16,442 nt of DNA from Clostridia bacterium (GCA_900757025.1 CAAEMG010000094.1:1-16442), one strand, 5' to 3'; shown: positions 1-7,787, counted from the first letter of the stretch. Made by a program: numbers and translations. Notes: a model not told the origin generated them from the sequence alone.

Positions 1-124
1 CATCTCTTGCCATAATTGCTTCGTTTGAAAGTGAATATCTTGTTATTCCGCCGTGGCCTGCATCACCGAAAGTTGAAAAAGTTTTGATTTTGTCGCCCAT
101 TCTTTCTGTACTGCACTTATACAT
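1..124 (-). CDS. M20-family N-carbamoyl amino acid amidohydrolase (beta-ureidopropionase-like), N-terminus only
   Basis: Only the first 41 codons are in the window; the gene runs off the left edge. The visible peptide contains FGDAGHGGITRYSLS followed by an ARD, which matches the N-terminal 'FG..p.GG(V/I)TR..LS....ARD' signature of the M20 Zn-dependent N-carbamoyl amino acid hydrolase/allantoate amidohydrolase group. Family members hydrolyse N-carbamoyl-beta-alanine or related ureido acids to the amino acid, CO2 and ammonia, which is the step after dihydropyrimidinase. I chose the ATG at 122-124 because an AGGCGGG-type ribosome binding site lies a few bases upstream and the residues between it and the internal ATG at 98-100 (CSTERM) look like family sequence. 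The gene lies 65 bp downstream of the permease with no clear terminator between, so it is probably the third gene of the hydA operon. Exact substrate (ureidopropionate, ureidoisobutyrate, other carbamoyl amino acid) cannot be decided; the metal ligands are outside the window. Confidence 0.72.
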   Translation of the reverse strand, partial: MYKCSTERMGDKIKTFSTFGDAGHGGITRYSLSNEAIMARD

Positions 125-189
125 ACAAAAACACCCGCCTTTTTAGTCAATAATAATTTTTTATGTCAATGAAGTTTTTTAAGTATAAA

Positions 190-1791
190 TCATTCTTTTG
201 AAAATTCTTTATGTTCTTCTTCTGTTACATAGCCTTTCTGAGCCTTGCTTCCGCCAAAACCAGAATTCATAAGCGCCACATAAACCACAAACGCAACTAT
301 GAACGAGAAGAGGTATCCGTTTGCCGCTATCATCTGAATAAGGTTAGGAACTGTACCTGAGCCTGATTTGTATGAAAAAACAGTGTTGCCGAGTATAGGA
401 AGTATGAAAGATACAATCCATGCTATCATAGCACATTTGTTCCAGCCTGTTTTGTAGTGGTATCTGCCGCCTTCGCCGGAATAAAGGTCTGCAACGTCAA
501 CTCTCTGTTTGTTAAGTACAAAGTAGTCTGCCATAAGTATAGCTGCAACAGGGGCTATAATTGTTCCGTAGTTGTTAAGCCAGTTAAAGATATAGCCTGC
601 GCCTGAGCCGTAAATCCACCAAGGCTGTGCAATAAATATAGCTGCAAAACAAGTAATGAGAACACCCATCTTGAAAGTAATCTTTTTAGGGTTAATATTT
701 GAGAAACCGTTTGCAGGAGCAACTACGTTGGCAGCAACACAAGTTGTAAGAGTTGCTATAATAACGCCGAGGGCACAAACGATAACGAAAATCTTGTTTT
801 CTGCATAATAGAATACACTTGTAGGGTCAAACATTGCTTCGCCGATAGTAAACTTTGTTGCCTGAGCAAAGAAAGCACCAACTATAGCACAAACTGCCAT
901 AGGAACAGGCATACCTGTAAGCTGACCCATAAACTGGTCTTTCTGGCTTCTTGCATATCTTGAGAAGTCAGGAATATTAAGAGCCATTGTTGACCAATAA
1001 GCTATGTTTCCTGTAAGACCTGCAAGGTAAACAAATGCGAAACCGCCGTTGGCTTCAATAAGAGCTTCATCGTTGCCTACTGAGAATACGTCCATAATTG
1101 AATGGCCCGAATTTTTAATTGCTATGCAGCTCCAAACGAAAAGACCTGCAATAACGATTATAAGCATTGGAGCGCCAAGGTTCTGAACCCATTTAATTTT
1201 GTCCATACCGTTATAAGCAACCCAGCCTACAACAAGCATAAATATAATAAATCCTATAAGCTGACCAACAACAACTGAGCTGTTTCCGGGAAGAGCAACT
1301 GTTATGCTCTGGTCTGAAAACATAGGTATTACAACTCCTAAAAGAGCAGCAACTGCGCCGCCGCCAACCCAAGACTGTATAGCCGTCCATCCACAGGCAA
1401 CTACAGATCTTGATACGGCAGGAACCTGTGCACCCTTGTTTCCGAATGTCATACGTGCGAAAATAGGGAACGGAATACCGTATTTTGTGCCGACATGAGA
1501 GTTAAGCTGAATAGGAATAAGAATTATTACGTTGCCTAATATTACGTTTATAATAGCAAGCAGCGGTGAAACACCGAGAGCAACGAGAGAAGATGCCAAA
1601 GCCAATGCCGGAATACTTACGGCAAGACCAATCCAAAGATTACAAATGTTAAGTGTGGTCCAGTTTCTTTCAGAAACAACTGTAGGAGCCAAGTCTTTGT
1701 TATAATACTTAGATTCTTTAAGCTGTTCTGTCATTTCAGGTGTCAGTTCATACAAACCGTTCTTTTTTTCCTGTGTTATACCCTTACTCAT
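190..1791 (-). CDS. NCS1-family nucleobase/hydantoin/allantoin:cation symporter
   Basis: A 533-residue integral membrane protein with about 12 hydrophobic segments, of the nucleobase:cation symporter-1 family (LeuT fold, with Mhp1 hydantoin and PucI allantoin transporters). Visible signatures are NLWIGLAVSIPALAL in TM1, the GIPFPIFAR stretch before TM3, GWTAIQSWVGGGA in TM3 (the W and Q correspond to the substrate-stacking and hydrogen-bonding positions of the family), and ALNIPDFSRYARSQK after TM6, the classic NCS1 loop. The hydrophilic N-terminus of about 45 residues and a short charged C-terminus are expected to be cytoplasmic. Start ATG at 1789-1791 is preceded by AAGGAGG with 9-nt spacing. 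It lies 136 bp downstream of hydA and just upstream of the carbamoylase gene, so it probably imports uracil, thymine, a dihydropyrimidine or hydantoin for this pathway. The exact substrate is inference; allantoin or cytosine cannot be excluded. Confidence 0.9.
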   Translation of the reverse strand: MSKGITQEKKNGLYELTPEMTEQLKESKYYNKDLAPTVVSERNWTTLNICNLWIGLAVSIPALALASSLVALGVSPLLAIINVILGNVIILIPIQLNSHVGTKYGIPFPIFARMTFGNKGAQVPAVSRSVVACGWTAIQSWVGGGAVAALLGVVIPMFSDQSITVALPGNSSVVVGQLIGFIIFMLVVGWVAYNGMDKIKWVQNLGAPMLIIVIAGLFVWSCIAIKNSGHSIMDVFSVGNDEALIEANGGFAFVYLAGLTGNIAYWSTMALNIPDFSRYARSQKDQFMGQLTGMPVPMAVCAIVGAFFAQATKFTIGEAMFDPTSVFYYAENKIFVIVCALGVIIATLTTCVAANVVAPANGFSNINPKKITFKMGVLITCFAAIFIAQPWWIYGSGAGYIFNWLNNYGTIIAPVAAILMADYFVLNKQRVDVADLYSGEGGRYHYKTGWNKCAMIAWIVSFILPILGNTVFSYKSGSGTVPNLIQMIAANGYLFSFIVAFVVYVALMNSGFGGSKAQKGYVTEEEHKEFSKE

Positions 1792-1836
1792 TTACATACG
1801 CCTCCTTATATTGAAGTGTGTGTTGGGCCGCATAAA

Positions 1837-1868
1837 TGTTTGGAGCTGTGGTTATATAGCCCCAAACA
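1837..1868 (-). other. RNA stem-loop between dihydropyrimidinase and permease genes
   Basis: On the minus strand TGTTTGGGGCT can pair with AGCTCCAAACA across a 10-nt loop, giving an 11-bp stem with a single G-U pair. No T-tract follows, so it is a poor rho-independent terminator; a role in mRNA processing, stability or partial attenuation between hydA and the permease is more likely. A GTGGTT/AACCAC pairing in the same stretch would compete with it. Function is inference. Confidence 0.5.
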
Positions 1869-1927
1869 GCCATACAACCACATTGTCATACGCTTCAAAC
1901 AAAACAATTTATTTAATTTTCAAATTT

Positions 1928-3298
1928 TTATTTTTTAATTTCTCTTTTGGCACATTTAACCATCTTGCCCCAGCCTCTTTCACCTACGAAATCGCCGTTG
2001 TCATATACAAGACGTCCTCTTGAATATGTCTGAACAGGATATCCATGGAATTTTGTGCCTTCCCAAATAGTATGGTCATAGTCTGAGTGCATATTTGCAC
2101 AAGTTACTGTGAAATCCTTTTCCGGATCATAAATAACTATATCTGCGTCTTTTCCTACTGAAAGACTTCCTTTTTCTGTACAGCCGAAAATCTTTGCAGG
2201 GTTGAATGAGCAAAGCTCAACAGCCTTTGTGAAAGGAATTGTTCCTTCGTTTGCTTTTGCAAGCATGTATGGATACATATTTTCAATACCTGCACAGCCG
2301 TTAGGAATTTTTCTGAAGTCATCTTTGCCCCAGTCTTTTTCGTGCTGCTGGAACGGACAGTGGTCTGTAGCTACTGTATCAATGTCGCCTCTTTTAACAG
2401 CTTCCCAAAGAGCGTCCTGACTTTCCTGACCTTTCATTGGAGGTGAACATACAAAGTTTCTGCCGTCTTCTCTCTTAAATACATCGCATGTAAGGTTAAG
2501 ATACTGAGGACAGGTTTCTGCATAAATTTCATATCCTTCGTCTTTAGCCTGTGTTACATATTTAACACCCTCTTTGTTTGCAAGGTGAACAATATAGAGA
2601 GGAGCATTTAACGATTTAGCCCATGAAATAGCTCTGAAATCAGCTTCGGCTTCAACAAATTCAGGTCTTGACATATAGTGATACCAAGCGCTTGTTTTGC
2701 CTTCCGAAATATATCTTTCTGTAAGCATATCAATCATTTCTTTGTTTTCTGCGTGTACGCAGATAAGTGCGCCAACTTCTTTTGATTTTTCAAGAACCTG
2801 ATAGAATACGCCATCCTTTACGCCAAAGTCGTAAACCATAAATACTTTAAATGATGTTACACCAAAGTCTGCTGCTTCCTGCATAGAATCAAGAAGTTCT
2901 CCGTGAACATCTTTAACGCCTACATGGAAAGCATAGTCAACAGCTGCGTCAGGCTCTGCAAGAGCATTTCTTCTTTTAACTGTATCAAGCATTCTTTCGT
3001 TAAAATCCTGATTTATGTAGTCAAAAACAGTTGTTGTACCTCCGCAGGCTGCTGCTCTTGTTCCTGCAAAATAGTCATCTGCGGAAATTGTACCTCCAAA
3101 AGGCATTGCAAGGTGTGTATGTGCATCTATTGCTCCCGGAAGAACAAGTTTTCCAGATGCGTCAACTACGCTTTTGCTTTCGATACCTGAAAGGTCTGAT
3201 GCTATTGCGGCAATTTTACCGTCCTTTACGGCAATGTCTGCTTTAAACATTTCCTTCTCGGTTACTACGGTGCCGTTCTTAATAATAATGTCCATCAT
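1928..3298 (-). CDS. hydA: dihydropyrimidinase / D-hydantoinase (cyclic amidohydrolase)
   Basis: Hydrolyses the ring of 5,6-dihydrouracil/dihydrothymine (and hydantoins) to N-carbamoyl-beta-amino acids, the second step of reductive pyrimidine breakdown; cytoplasmic, usually tetrameric. The 456-residue length matches the family. All metal and catalytic residues are visible (numbering from the first ATG): H60 and H62 in DAHTHL, carboxylated K151 in SFKVFMVY with Y156, H182 in VHAEN, H238 in IVHLAN, D312 in ATDHCPF, plus the CSPPMK and NGCAGIEN substrate-loop motifs. I chose the ATG at 3296-3298 (or the next codon) because AGGAAAGGTGG ends 8 nt upstream; a longer GTG-started frame from 3310 would begin inside that ribosome binding site. 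Starting at the second ATG puts the key residues at 59, 61, 150 and 155, the usual family numbering. It heads a probable operon with the permease and the carbamoylase, and lies 367 bp from the sigma-54 activator gene upstream. Confidence 0.95.
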   Translation of the reverse strand: MMDIIIKNGTVVTEKEMFKADIAVKDGKIAAIASDLSGIESKSVVDASGKLVLPGAIDAHTHLAMPFGGTISADDYFAGTRAAACGGTTTVFDYINQDFNERMLDTVKRRNALAEPDAAVDYAFHVGVKDVHGELLDSMQEAADFGVTSFKVFMVYDFGVKDGVFYQVLEKSKEVGALICVHAENKEMIDMLTERYISEGKTSAWYHYMSRPEFVEAEADFRAISWAKSLNAPLYIVHLANKEGVKYVTQAKDEGYEIYAETCPQYLNLTCDVFKREDGRNFVCSPPMKGQESQDALWEAVKRGDIDTVATDHCPFQQHEKDWGKDDFRKIPNGCAGIENMYPYMLAKANEGTIPFTKAVELCSFNPAKIFGCTEKGSLSVGKDADIVIYDPEKDFTVTCANMHSDYDHTIWEGTKFHGYPVQTYSRGRLVYDNGDFVGERGWGKMVKCAKREIKK

Positions 3299-3383
3299 AC
3301 GTTTTTCCACCTTTCCTCATCTTATATTTTTCGAGGTTTCTTTAAACAGTTTATGCAATTTACTGCATTTCAATGAACCTTCG

Positions 3384-3412
3384 CTTATATATATAGCAAA
3401 ATTATGTGCCAA
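3384..3412 (-). promoter_or_regulatory. hydA promoter: sigma-54-like -24/-12 element, or overlapping sigma-A promoter
   Basis: The minus strand reads TTGGCACATAATTTTGCTA, close to the sigma-54 consensus TGGCAC-N5-TTGC, but with 11 rather than 10 bases between the GG and GC dinucleotides. The same stretch can be read as a sigma-A promoter, TTGGCA (3407-3412), 17-nt spacer, TATAAG (3384-3389). It is about 90 bp upstream of the hydA start. The adjacent sigma-54 activator favours the first reading, the spacing weakens it; both are inference. Confidence 0.55.
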
Positions 3413-3550
3413 AACTGTTCAAAACAAGTATATTTTTAAAATTTGTAACAATATAACTTATTTTTTATCGTTTAAATTAGATAATTTTCAGTAAATTTTT
3501 GTTTATCTATAATCAAACTTTAGAATATTTTTTTATATTTTCGTTATTTT

Positions 3551-3563
3551 TTTGTCAGACAAA
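3551..3563. promoter_or_regulatory. 13-bp perfect inverted repeat upstream of hydA
   Basis: TTTGTC-A-GACAAA is a perfect palindrome with a one-base centre, in the hydA to sigma-54-activator intergenic region between the hydA promoter and the palindrome array. It is a plausible protein binding site; it differs in sequence and half-site length from the array next to it. Factor unknown. Confidence 0.35.
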
Positions 3564-3581
3564 TTTCGACGTTTCCATTTC

Positions 3582-3637
3582 TATGCTTTTTTGCATATAT
3601 TCACATGATTTTTTTCATGAGTATGTTTTTTTGCATA
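3582..3637. promoter_or_regulatory. Array of three 16-bp palindromes, candidate enhancer sites for the sigma-54 activator
   Basis: Three inverted repeats of 5-6-5 architecture follow each other: TATGC-T6-GCATA at 3582-3597 (perfect), CATGA-T6-TCATG at 3604-3619 (perfect), and TATGT-T6-GCATA at 3622-3637 (one mismatched pair). Centre-to-centre spacing is 22 and 18 bp, about two helical turns. They lie about 170-255 bp upstream of the hydA promoter candidate and 29-84 bp past the stop codon of the PAS-AAA+-Fis activator gene, which is where upstream activating sites for such an enhancer-binding protein would be expected. No T-run follows an individual stem, so they are not terminators. Confidence 0.6.
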
Positions 3638-3665
3638 TTTGTTTACCTATACATATCTTTTGTTT

Positions 3666-5054
3666 TCATTTTTGAATTTTATATTTTTTTATTTTCTTTG
3701 AAATCGTAGACTGCTCACAGCCCAGTGCTTGGGCAGTTTCCTTAACCGAACCGTATTTTTTAAAATATTTGGTAATTATGCCTTTTTCAAATTCCGCTGT
3801 CTTTTCTTTAAGATTTATGTCCTCCAAAATTTCATCTTTTGGAAGATTTGCCTTATCTCTTTCTCCTGTAAACTGTATTATGTCATTTATACCTATTGTG
3901 TCGCCATGGCTTTGAATAACAAGGCTTTCCATTATGTTTCTAAGGCCTCTTACATTTCCCGGATAGCTCATTTTTGATAAATAATCAACTGCATCGTTGC
4001 TTAAACTTCTTTTTAACGAATGTTTGGCATTAAATATATTAAGAAAATGCTCCGCAAGAATGGGAATATCCTCTCTTCTTTCTTCCAATGAAGGAACATT
4101 TATTTCTATAATGTTTATTCTGTAATACAAGTCACTTCTGAATTTCTTCTGTTCTATAAGTTCTTTTAAAGACGCATTTGTGGAGGCAATAAGCCTGAAA
4201 TCAACTTTTTTAAGCTTTGTTCCGCCTATTCGGCGTATTTCGTGATATTGTATTACTCTTAAAAGTTTAGACTGCAAAGAAAGAGGCAGCTCACCTATTT
4301 CGTCTAAAAGTATAGTGCCTTCGTTTGCCTCTTCAAAAAGACCTTTCTTGCCTTTTTTGCTTCCTCCCGTAAATGCACCGGGTTCATAGCCAAAAAGCTC
4401 GCTTTCCAAAAGATTTTCCGGTATTGCGGCACAGTTTATTTTTATAAATGGCTTCTCATATCTTTTGCTGTTTTTCTGCACAAGCTCCGCTATAAGCTCT
4501 TTGCCTACTCCCGACGGTCCTGTTATAAGCACTTCAACATCGCTTATGGATATTTTCTTTGTCTGTTCAACAATTTTTTCCATTGCTTCGCTTCTGTAAA
4601 TAAGCCTATCCATGCTTTCAACAGTTTTTTTAAGATTTTTGTATTGTGCTTCCAATTCTTTCTGGTAGGCTTTAAAATATTCAATATCGGAAATATCCAT
4701 GAGATAATTAATTATGTATTCAATGTTTTTTTCCTCATTAAAAACAGGAACTCCGTAAACCTCAAAAAATTTTCCTGCCGATGTTGCCTGATGAACAACA
4801 ACTTCTTGCTTCTTTTTCAAAACTTCCATTACCGCCGAGCTTGACACAGCTCTTTCGTCATAAAGTTCTTCCATTTTTCTGCCCAAATATTCCTGCGGAT
4901 TTTGTCCTGTTATTCTGTAATGGGTTTTGTTTACAAATATAACTCTTCCTTCTCCGTCTGTTATGTTTACTCCTATAAACGGATTATCTATAAATTTTGT
5001 AAAAAATTGGTTTTTAAGTCTTTCTGGAAAATCATTGCTTTTTGTGTATACCAA
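3666..5054 (-). CDS. sigma-54-dependent transcriptional activator (PAS-AAA+-Fis HTH)
   Basis: About 462 residues. Residues 20-125 form a PAS sensor domain (NPFIGVNITDGEGRVIFVN...ITG, then a C-terminal DISD linker), 128-148 a short helical linker, 150-380 the sigma-54 interaction AAA+ ATPase and 430-460 a Fis-type helix-turn-helix (ETAQALGCEQSTISKKIKKY). Walker A is GPSGVGKE (179-186), Walker B ILLDEIGELP (248-257), the sensor/arginine-finger region is FRSDLYYRIN. The sigma-54 contact loop reads GAFTGG instead of the usual GAFTGA. There is no receiver domain, so the PAS domain probably senses a pathway ligand or redox state. Start is uncertain: GGGAG at 5064-5068 fits a TTG at 5052-5054 (9-nt spacing); the in-frame ATG at 5061-5063 abuts it. 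A still longer frame would start inside the preA terminator and is unlikely. It sits between preA and hydA and probably activates the hydA operon (inference). Confidence 0.93.
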   Translation of the reverse strand: MVYTKSNDFPERLKNQFFTKFIDNPFIGVNITDGEGRVIFVNKTHYRITGQNPQEYLGRKMEELYDERAVSSSAVMEVLKKKQEVVVHQATSAGKFFEVYGVPVFNEEKNIEYIINYLMDISDIEYFKAYQKELEAQYKNLKKTVESMDRLIYRSEAMEKIVEQTKKISISDVEVLITGPSGVGKELIAELVQKNSKRYEKPFIKINCAAIPENLLESELFGYEPGAFTGGSKKGKKGLFEEANEGTILLDEIGELPLSLQSKLLRVIQYHEIRRIGGTKLKKVDFRLIASTNASLKELIEQKKFRSDLYYRINIIEINVPSLEERREDIPILAEHFLNIFNAKHSLKRSLSNDAVDYLSKMSYPGNVRGLRNIMESLVIQSHGDTIGINDIIQFTGERDKANLPKDEILEDINLKEKTAEFEKGIITKYFKKYGSVKETAQALGCEQSTISKKIKKYKIQK

Positions 5055-5144
5055 TATAATCATCTCCCATGCGGATTTGTATGTTATATACATTATATTA
5101 TCATTATATTTCTTTTCATATCTGCTGCATAGGATATATAAAAT

Positions 5145-5178
5145 AAGGGCAGGCAATTTTTTTAAACTGCCCGCCCTT
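5145..5178 (-). terminator. rho-independent terminator of the preTA operon
   Basis: On the minus strand AAGGGCGGGCA pairs with TGCCTGCCCTT over a 12-nt loop: an 11-bp GC-rich stem with one G-U pair, followed by ATTTTATAT. It lies 39 bp past the preA stop codon and upstream of the sigma-54 activator gene, so it should insulate the activator from preTA. The stem is nearly symmetric, but only the minus strand has an upstream gene that needs it. Confidence 0.85.
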
Positions 5179-5216
5179 TTGGTTATATTTTATCCGTAAT
5201 TATTTGAGGAGAAATT

Positions 5217-6470
5217 TTATTCGTATTTTTTCTTGTAGATTACATCTACCTGTGGTCTGTTTTCTTTCCATTTAATTTCGCCAGGAGTGATACAATCTTC
5301 AACCGGACAAACATTTAAGCAAAGGTGACAGCCTACGCAGTTGTCGTTAATAGACGGTCTGCGGTTTTCTTCGTCCCATTCAATAGCCTGATGTCCGCCG
5401 TCGTAGCATGAAATGTAGCATCTGCCGCATCCAACGCATTTGTCATAATCAAACTTAGGAAGAATTTTGAAATCACGGTTAAGCTCTTCTGCCGGAATAA
5501 TGTTAGGAAGTGCAAGGCCGATAAAATCATCGAGCTTGTCATATCCTCTTTCGTCCATCCAGTGCATAAGTCCGTTCTTCATGTCTTCAACTACTCTGTA
5601 GCCATACTGCATAACAGATGTTGTAACCTGAAGGTTGCGGCATCCAAGAAGAAGGAATTCAAGAGCGTCACGCCATGTTTCAATACCGCCGATACCTGAA
5701 ATAGGTACGTTTTTAAGCTTTTCGTTCTGAAGCATCTGAGCCACAAATCTTAATGCCACAGGCTTAACAGCTGCACCAGAATATCCTGAAATAGATGATT
5801 TTCCGTTTACAACAGGCATACCTGTCATGTTTTCAAGGTCTATGTTTGTAATAGACTTAATTGTGTTTATTGCAGAAATGCCGGCTGCTCCGCCTTCTAT
5901 AGCTGCAATGGCAGGAACTGTCATGTCTGTAATGTTAGGTGTCATTTTAGCTATGAAAGGAATTTTTGTTGTTTCGGCAACTGCCTTTGAATATTTTCTT
6001 ACAAGCTCTGGGCTGCTTCCTACGTCAGAACCCATTGCATGAGATGTCATCTGAGGACAGGAGAAGTTTCCTTCAATAAGGTCTGCGCCTGCTTCTTCAC
6101 ACATTTTTGCAAGCTGACGCCATTCGTCTTCGTTGGAACCCATAATTGAGGCTACCATAATCTTTTCAGGAAACTCTTCTTTAAGTCTTTTCATGTTTGC
6201 AAAGTTTACAGCCGTAGGCTTGTCAGAAATCTGCTCCATATTTTTAAAGCCCATCCACGGTTTGCCCTCTTTTGATACATTGTCAAAACGAGGTGAACAT
6301 TCGTCTGCAACGAAAATACCTATTGTTTTATAGTAAATTCCGCCCCATCCTGCTCTGAGAGCTTTGGCACACATTTCATAGTTGCTGCCTACAGGTGATG
6401 AAGAAAGGAAAAACGGATTTTCACATTTTACGCCCAAAAATTCGATTGATAAGTCTTTTTTAACTCCCAT
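5217..6470 (-). CDS. preA: NAD-dependent dihydropyrimidine dehydrogenase, catalytic FMN/4Fe-4S subunit PreA
   Basis: Catalytic subunit of the two-protein dihydropyrimidine dehydrogenase that interconverts uracil/thymine and their 5,6-dihydro forms with NAD(H), working with PreT; cytoplasmic. The 417-residue protein has a DHODH-like FMN barrel (about 1-320) with NFSCPQMTSHAMGSDVG at the active-site loop, AKMTPN, NGKSSISGYSGAAVKP and the phosphate-binding GIGGIE, all as in E. coli PreA as I recall it. A C-terminal ferredoxin domain carries two CxxCxxCxxxC sets (C345, C348, C351, C355 and C378, C381, C384, C388). The preT stop is at 6473-6475. The ATG at 6474-6476 would give an ATGA overlap, but GAGGTG lies only 2 nt from it and 8 nt from the ATG at 6468-6470, which also gives the more usual short N-terminus, so I use 6470. 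The hairpin at 5145-5178 ends the operon. Confidence 0.95.
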   Translation of the reverse strand: MGVKKDLSIEFLGVKCENPFFLSSSPVGSNYEMCAKALRAGWGGIYYKTIGIFVADECSPRFDNVSKEGKPWMGFKNMEQISDKPTAVNFANMKRLKEEFPEKIMVASIMGSNEDEWRQLAKMCEEAGADLIEGNFSCPQMTSHAMGSDVGSSPELVRKYSKAVAETTKIPFIAKMTPNITDMTVPAIAAIEGGAAGISAINTIKSITNIDLENMTGMPVVNGKSSISGYSGAAVKPVALRFVAQMLQNEKLKNVPISGIGGIETWRDALEFLLLGCRNLQVTTSVMQYGYRVVEDMKNGLMHWMDERGYDKLDDFIGLALPNIIPAEELNRDFKILPKFDYDKCVGCGRCYISCYDGGHQAIEWDEENRRPSINDNCVGCHLCLNVCPVEDCITPGEIKWKENRPQVDVIYKKKYE

Positions 6471-6472
6471 TC

Positions 6473-7747
6473 TCATTTCACCTCTTTCTTTTCAAGATAA
6501 TTAATCATCTCTGCCGCTGCCATTTTGCCTGCCGCAACTGCTTCAACAACAGTCTTTCCGCCATGAACTATATCGCCGCCTGCAAATATGCCTTCAAGGG
6601 CTGTTTTGCCGTTTTCGGCTTTAATTGTTCCTTTTTCGCCAAGGTCGAAAGGTGCGATTTCTTTCATGTCTTCAGGTGCCTGGCCTATTGCAAATATAAC
6701 TGTATCTGCGGCAACTTTAGCCTCTGATACACCATCTCTGCCTTTAAATATAACTGCCTCTGCTTTGCCGTTTCCAACTACTTCGTCAGGTGCAAAGTTT
6801 GTTGAAATTGTAATTCCGAGGGAAATTGCATACTGAATTTCAGCCATGTTTGCCGGTGCTTCTTCAAGTGTTCTTCTGTAATAGATGTCAACTTTTTCTG
6901 CGCCTAAAAGTTTAGCCGAAACAGCACAGTCCATAGCAACGTCGCCGCCGCCTATAACAACCACTTTGCCCTCCGGTTTGTAGCTGCCGTTGCCTTTTCT
7001 TGCTTTTTTAAGGAAATCTATAGCTGTCATAACTCCGTCAAGGTCTTTTCCCTTAATGTCCGGAAGTTTTGCGTTCCAAAGACCTGTTCCAACAAATATA
7101 GCCGCAAATTCCTTTTTAAGTTCTTCTATTGTTATATCTTTTCCAACTCTTGTGTTAAATTTGAATTTAACACCGAGTCCTTCTACCATGCTTATGTCGT
7201 AGTCAACAACTTCCTGAGGAAGTCTTGCAGGTGTAATTCCGTATGTAAGTACGCCGCCTGCCTTTTCTTCTTCTTCAAAAACAGTTACTTCATATCCGGC
7301 CTGTGCAAGAGATGCAGCACAAGCAAGAGACGCAGGACCCGAACCTATGCAGGCTGCTTTAAGGGCCTTTTTCTCTTCCGGAGCTTTAAGTGTTTTCATG
7401 CCATAAATTTTTTCCTGCTCAATGGCAAATCTCTGGAGCTTTCCTATTTCAATAGGTTTGTCAATTCCGCATCTGCTGCAAGCCTGTTCGCATAATCTGT
7501 CGTATGGACAGACTCTTGCACAGCAGCCTCCCAAAATATTGTTTTCTCTTATGGTTTCGGCTGCACCTTTAACATTTCTGAAGCGGATAGAACGAATAAA
7601 TTTTGCAGGGTCTGTTCCTGCCGGACAGCTCTGGCTGCATGGTGCGTCGTGGCAGAGAAGACATCTTGATGCCTCTTCCATAGCCGTTCTTGGGTTGAAG
7701 CCTGCTACAGCTTCCGATGTATACGTTCCTTTAATCACCTTACTCAA
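6473..7747 (-). CDS. preT: NAD-dependent dihydropyrimidine dehydrogenase, NADH/FAD/4Fe-4S subunit PreT
   Basis: Electron-transfer partner of PreA, related to the small subunit of glutamate synthase (GltD): takes electrons from NADH through FAD and Fe-S clusters to PreA. The 424-residue protein shows N-terminal cysteines CLLCHDAPCSQSC (29-41) and CCARVCPYDRLCEQAC (75-90) for two 4Fe-4S clusters, FAD-binding GSGPASLACA (135-144), NAD-binding GGGDVAMDCA (266-275) and the FAGGDIVHGGKTVVEAVAAGK C-terminal FAD motif. Start: AGAGGAG at 7757-7763 directly abuts an in-frame TTG at 7754-7756 and is 9 nt from a second TTG at 7745-7747, which I prefer; no ATG is suitably placed. It is first gene of a preTA operon, followed within a few bases by preA, and has its own sigma-A promoter. 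The order preT-preA matches E. coli. Confidence 0.94.
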   Translation of the reverse strand: MSKVIKGTYTSEAVAGFNPRTAMEEASRCLLCHDAPCSQSCPAGTDPAKFIRSIRFRNVKGAAETIRENNILGGCCARVCPYDRLCEQACSRCGIDKPIEIGKLQRFAIEQEKIYGMKTLKAPEEKKALKAACIGSGPASLACAASLAQAGYEVTVFEEEEKAGGVLTYGITPARLPQEVVDYDISMVEGLGVKFKFNTRVGKDITIEELKKEFAAIFVGTGLWNAKLPDIKGKDLDGVMTAIDFLKKARKGNGSYKPEGKVVVIGGGDVAMDCAVSAKLLGAEKVDIYYRRTLEEAPANMAEIQYAISLGITISTNFAPDEVVGNGKAEAVIFKGRDGVSEAKVAADTVIFAIGQAPEDMKEIAPFDLGEKGTIKAENGKTALEGIFAGGDIVHGGKTVVEAVAAGKMAAAEMINYLEKKEVK

Positions 7748-7787
7748 ATCTTTCAACTCCTCTCAGTCAACAACTGCTCACCAACTA

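Noticed and set aside
3582..3637. The palindromes as terminators of the sigma-54 activator gene
   Set aside because: Arms are only 5 bp and AT-rich, the loops are homopolymer runs, and no T-tract follows on the minus strand.
3551..3637. CRISPR-like repeat array
   Set aside because: Repeats are short palindromes without constant-length unique spacers and there are no cas genes.
5055..5156. N-terminal extension of the sigma-54 activator from a TTG at 5156
   Set aside because: It would begin inside the preTA terminator hairpin, has no ribosome binding site, and the extra residues are not part of the PAS domain.
5217..6470. Val in place of the general-acid cysteine of mammalian dihydropyrimidine dehydrogenase as evidence of inactive PreA
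   Set aside because: The same loop (MTSHAMGSDVG) is, as I recall, present in E. coli PreA, so it is a normal bacterial PreA feature and not a defect.
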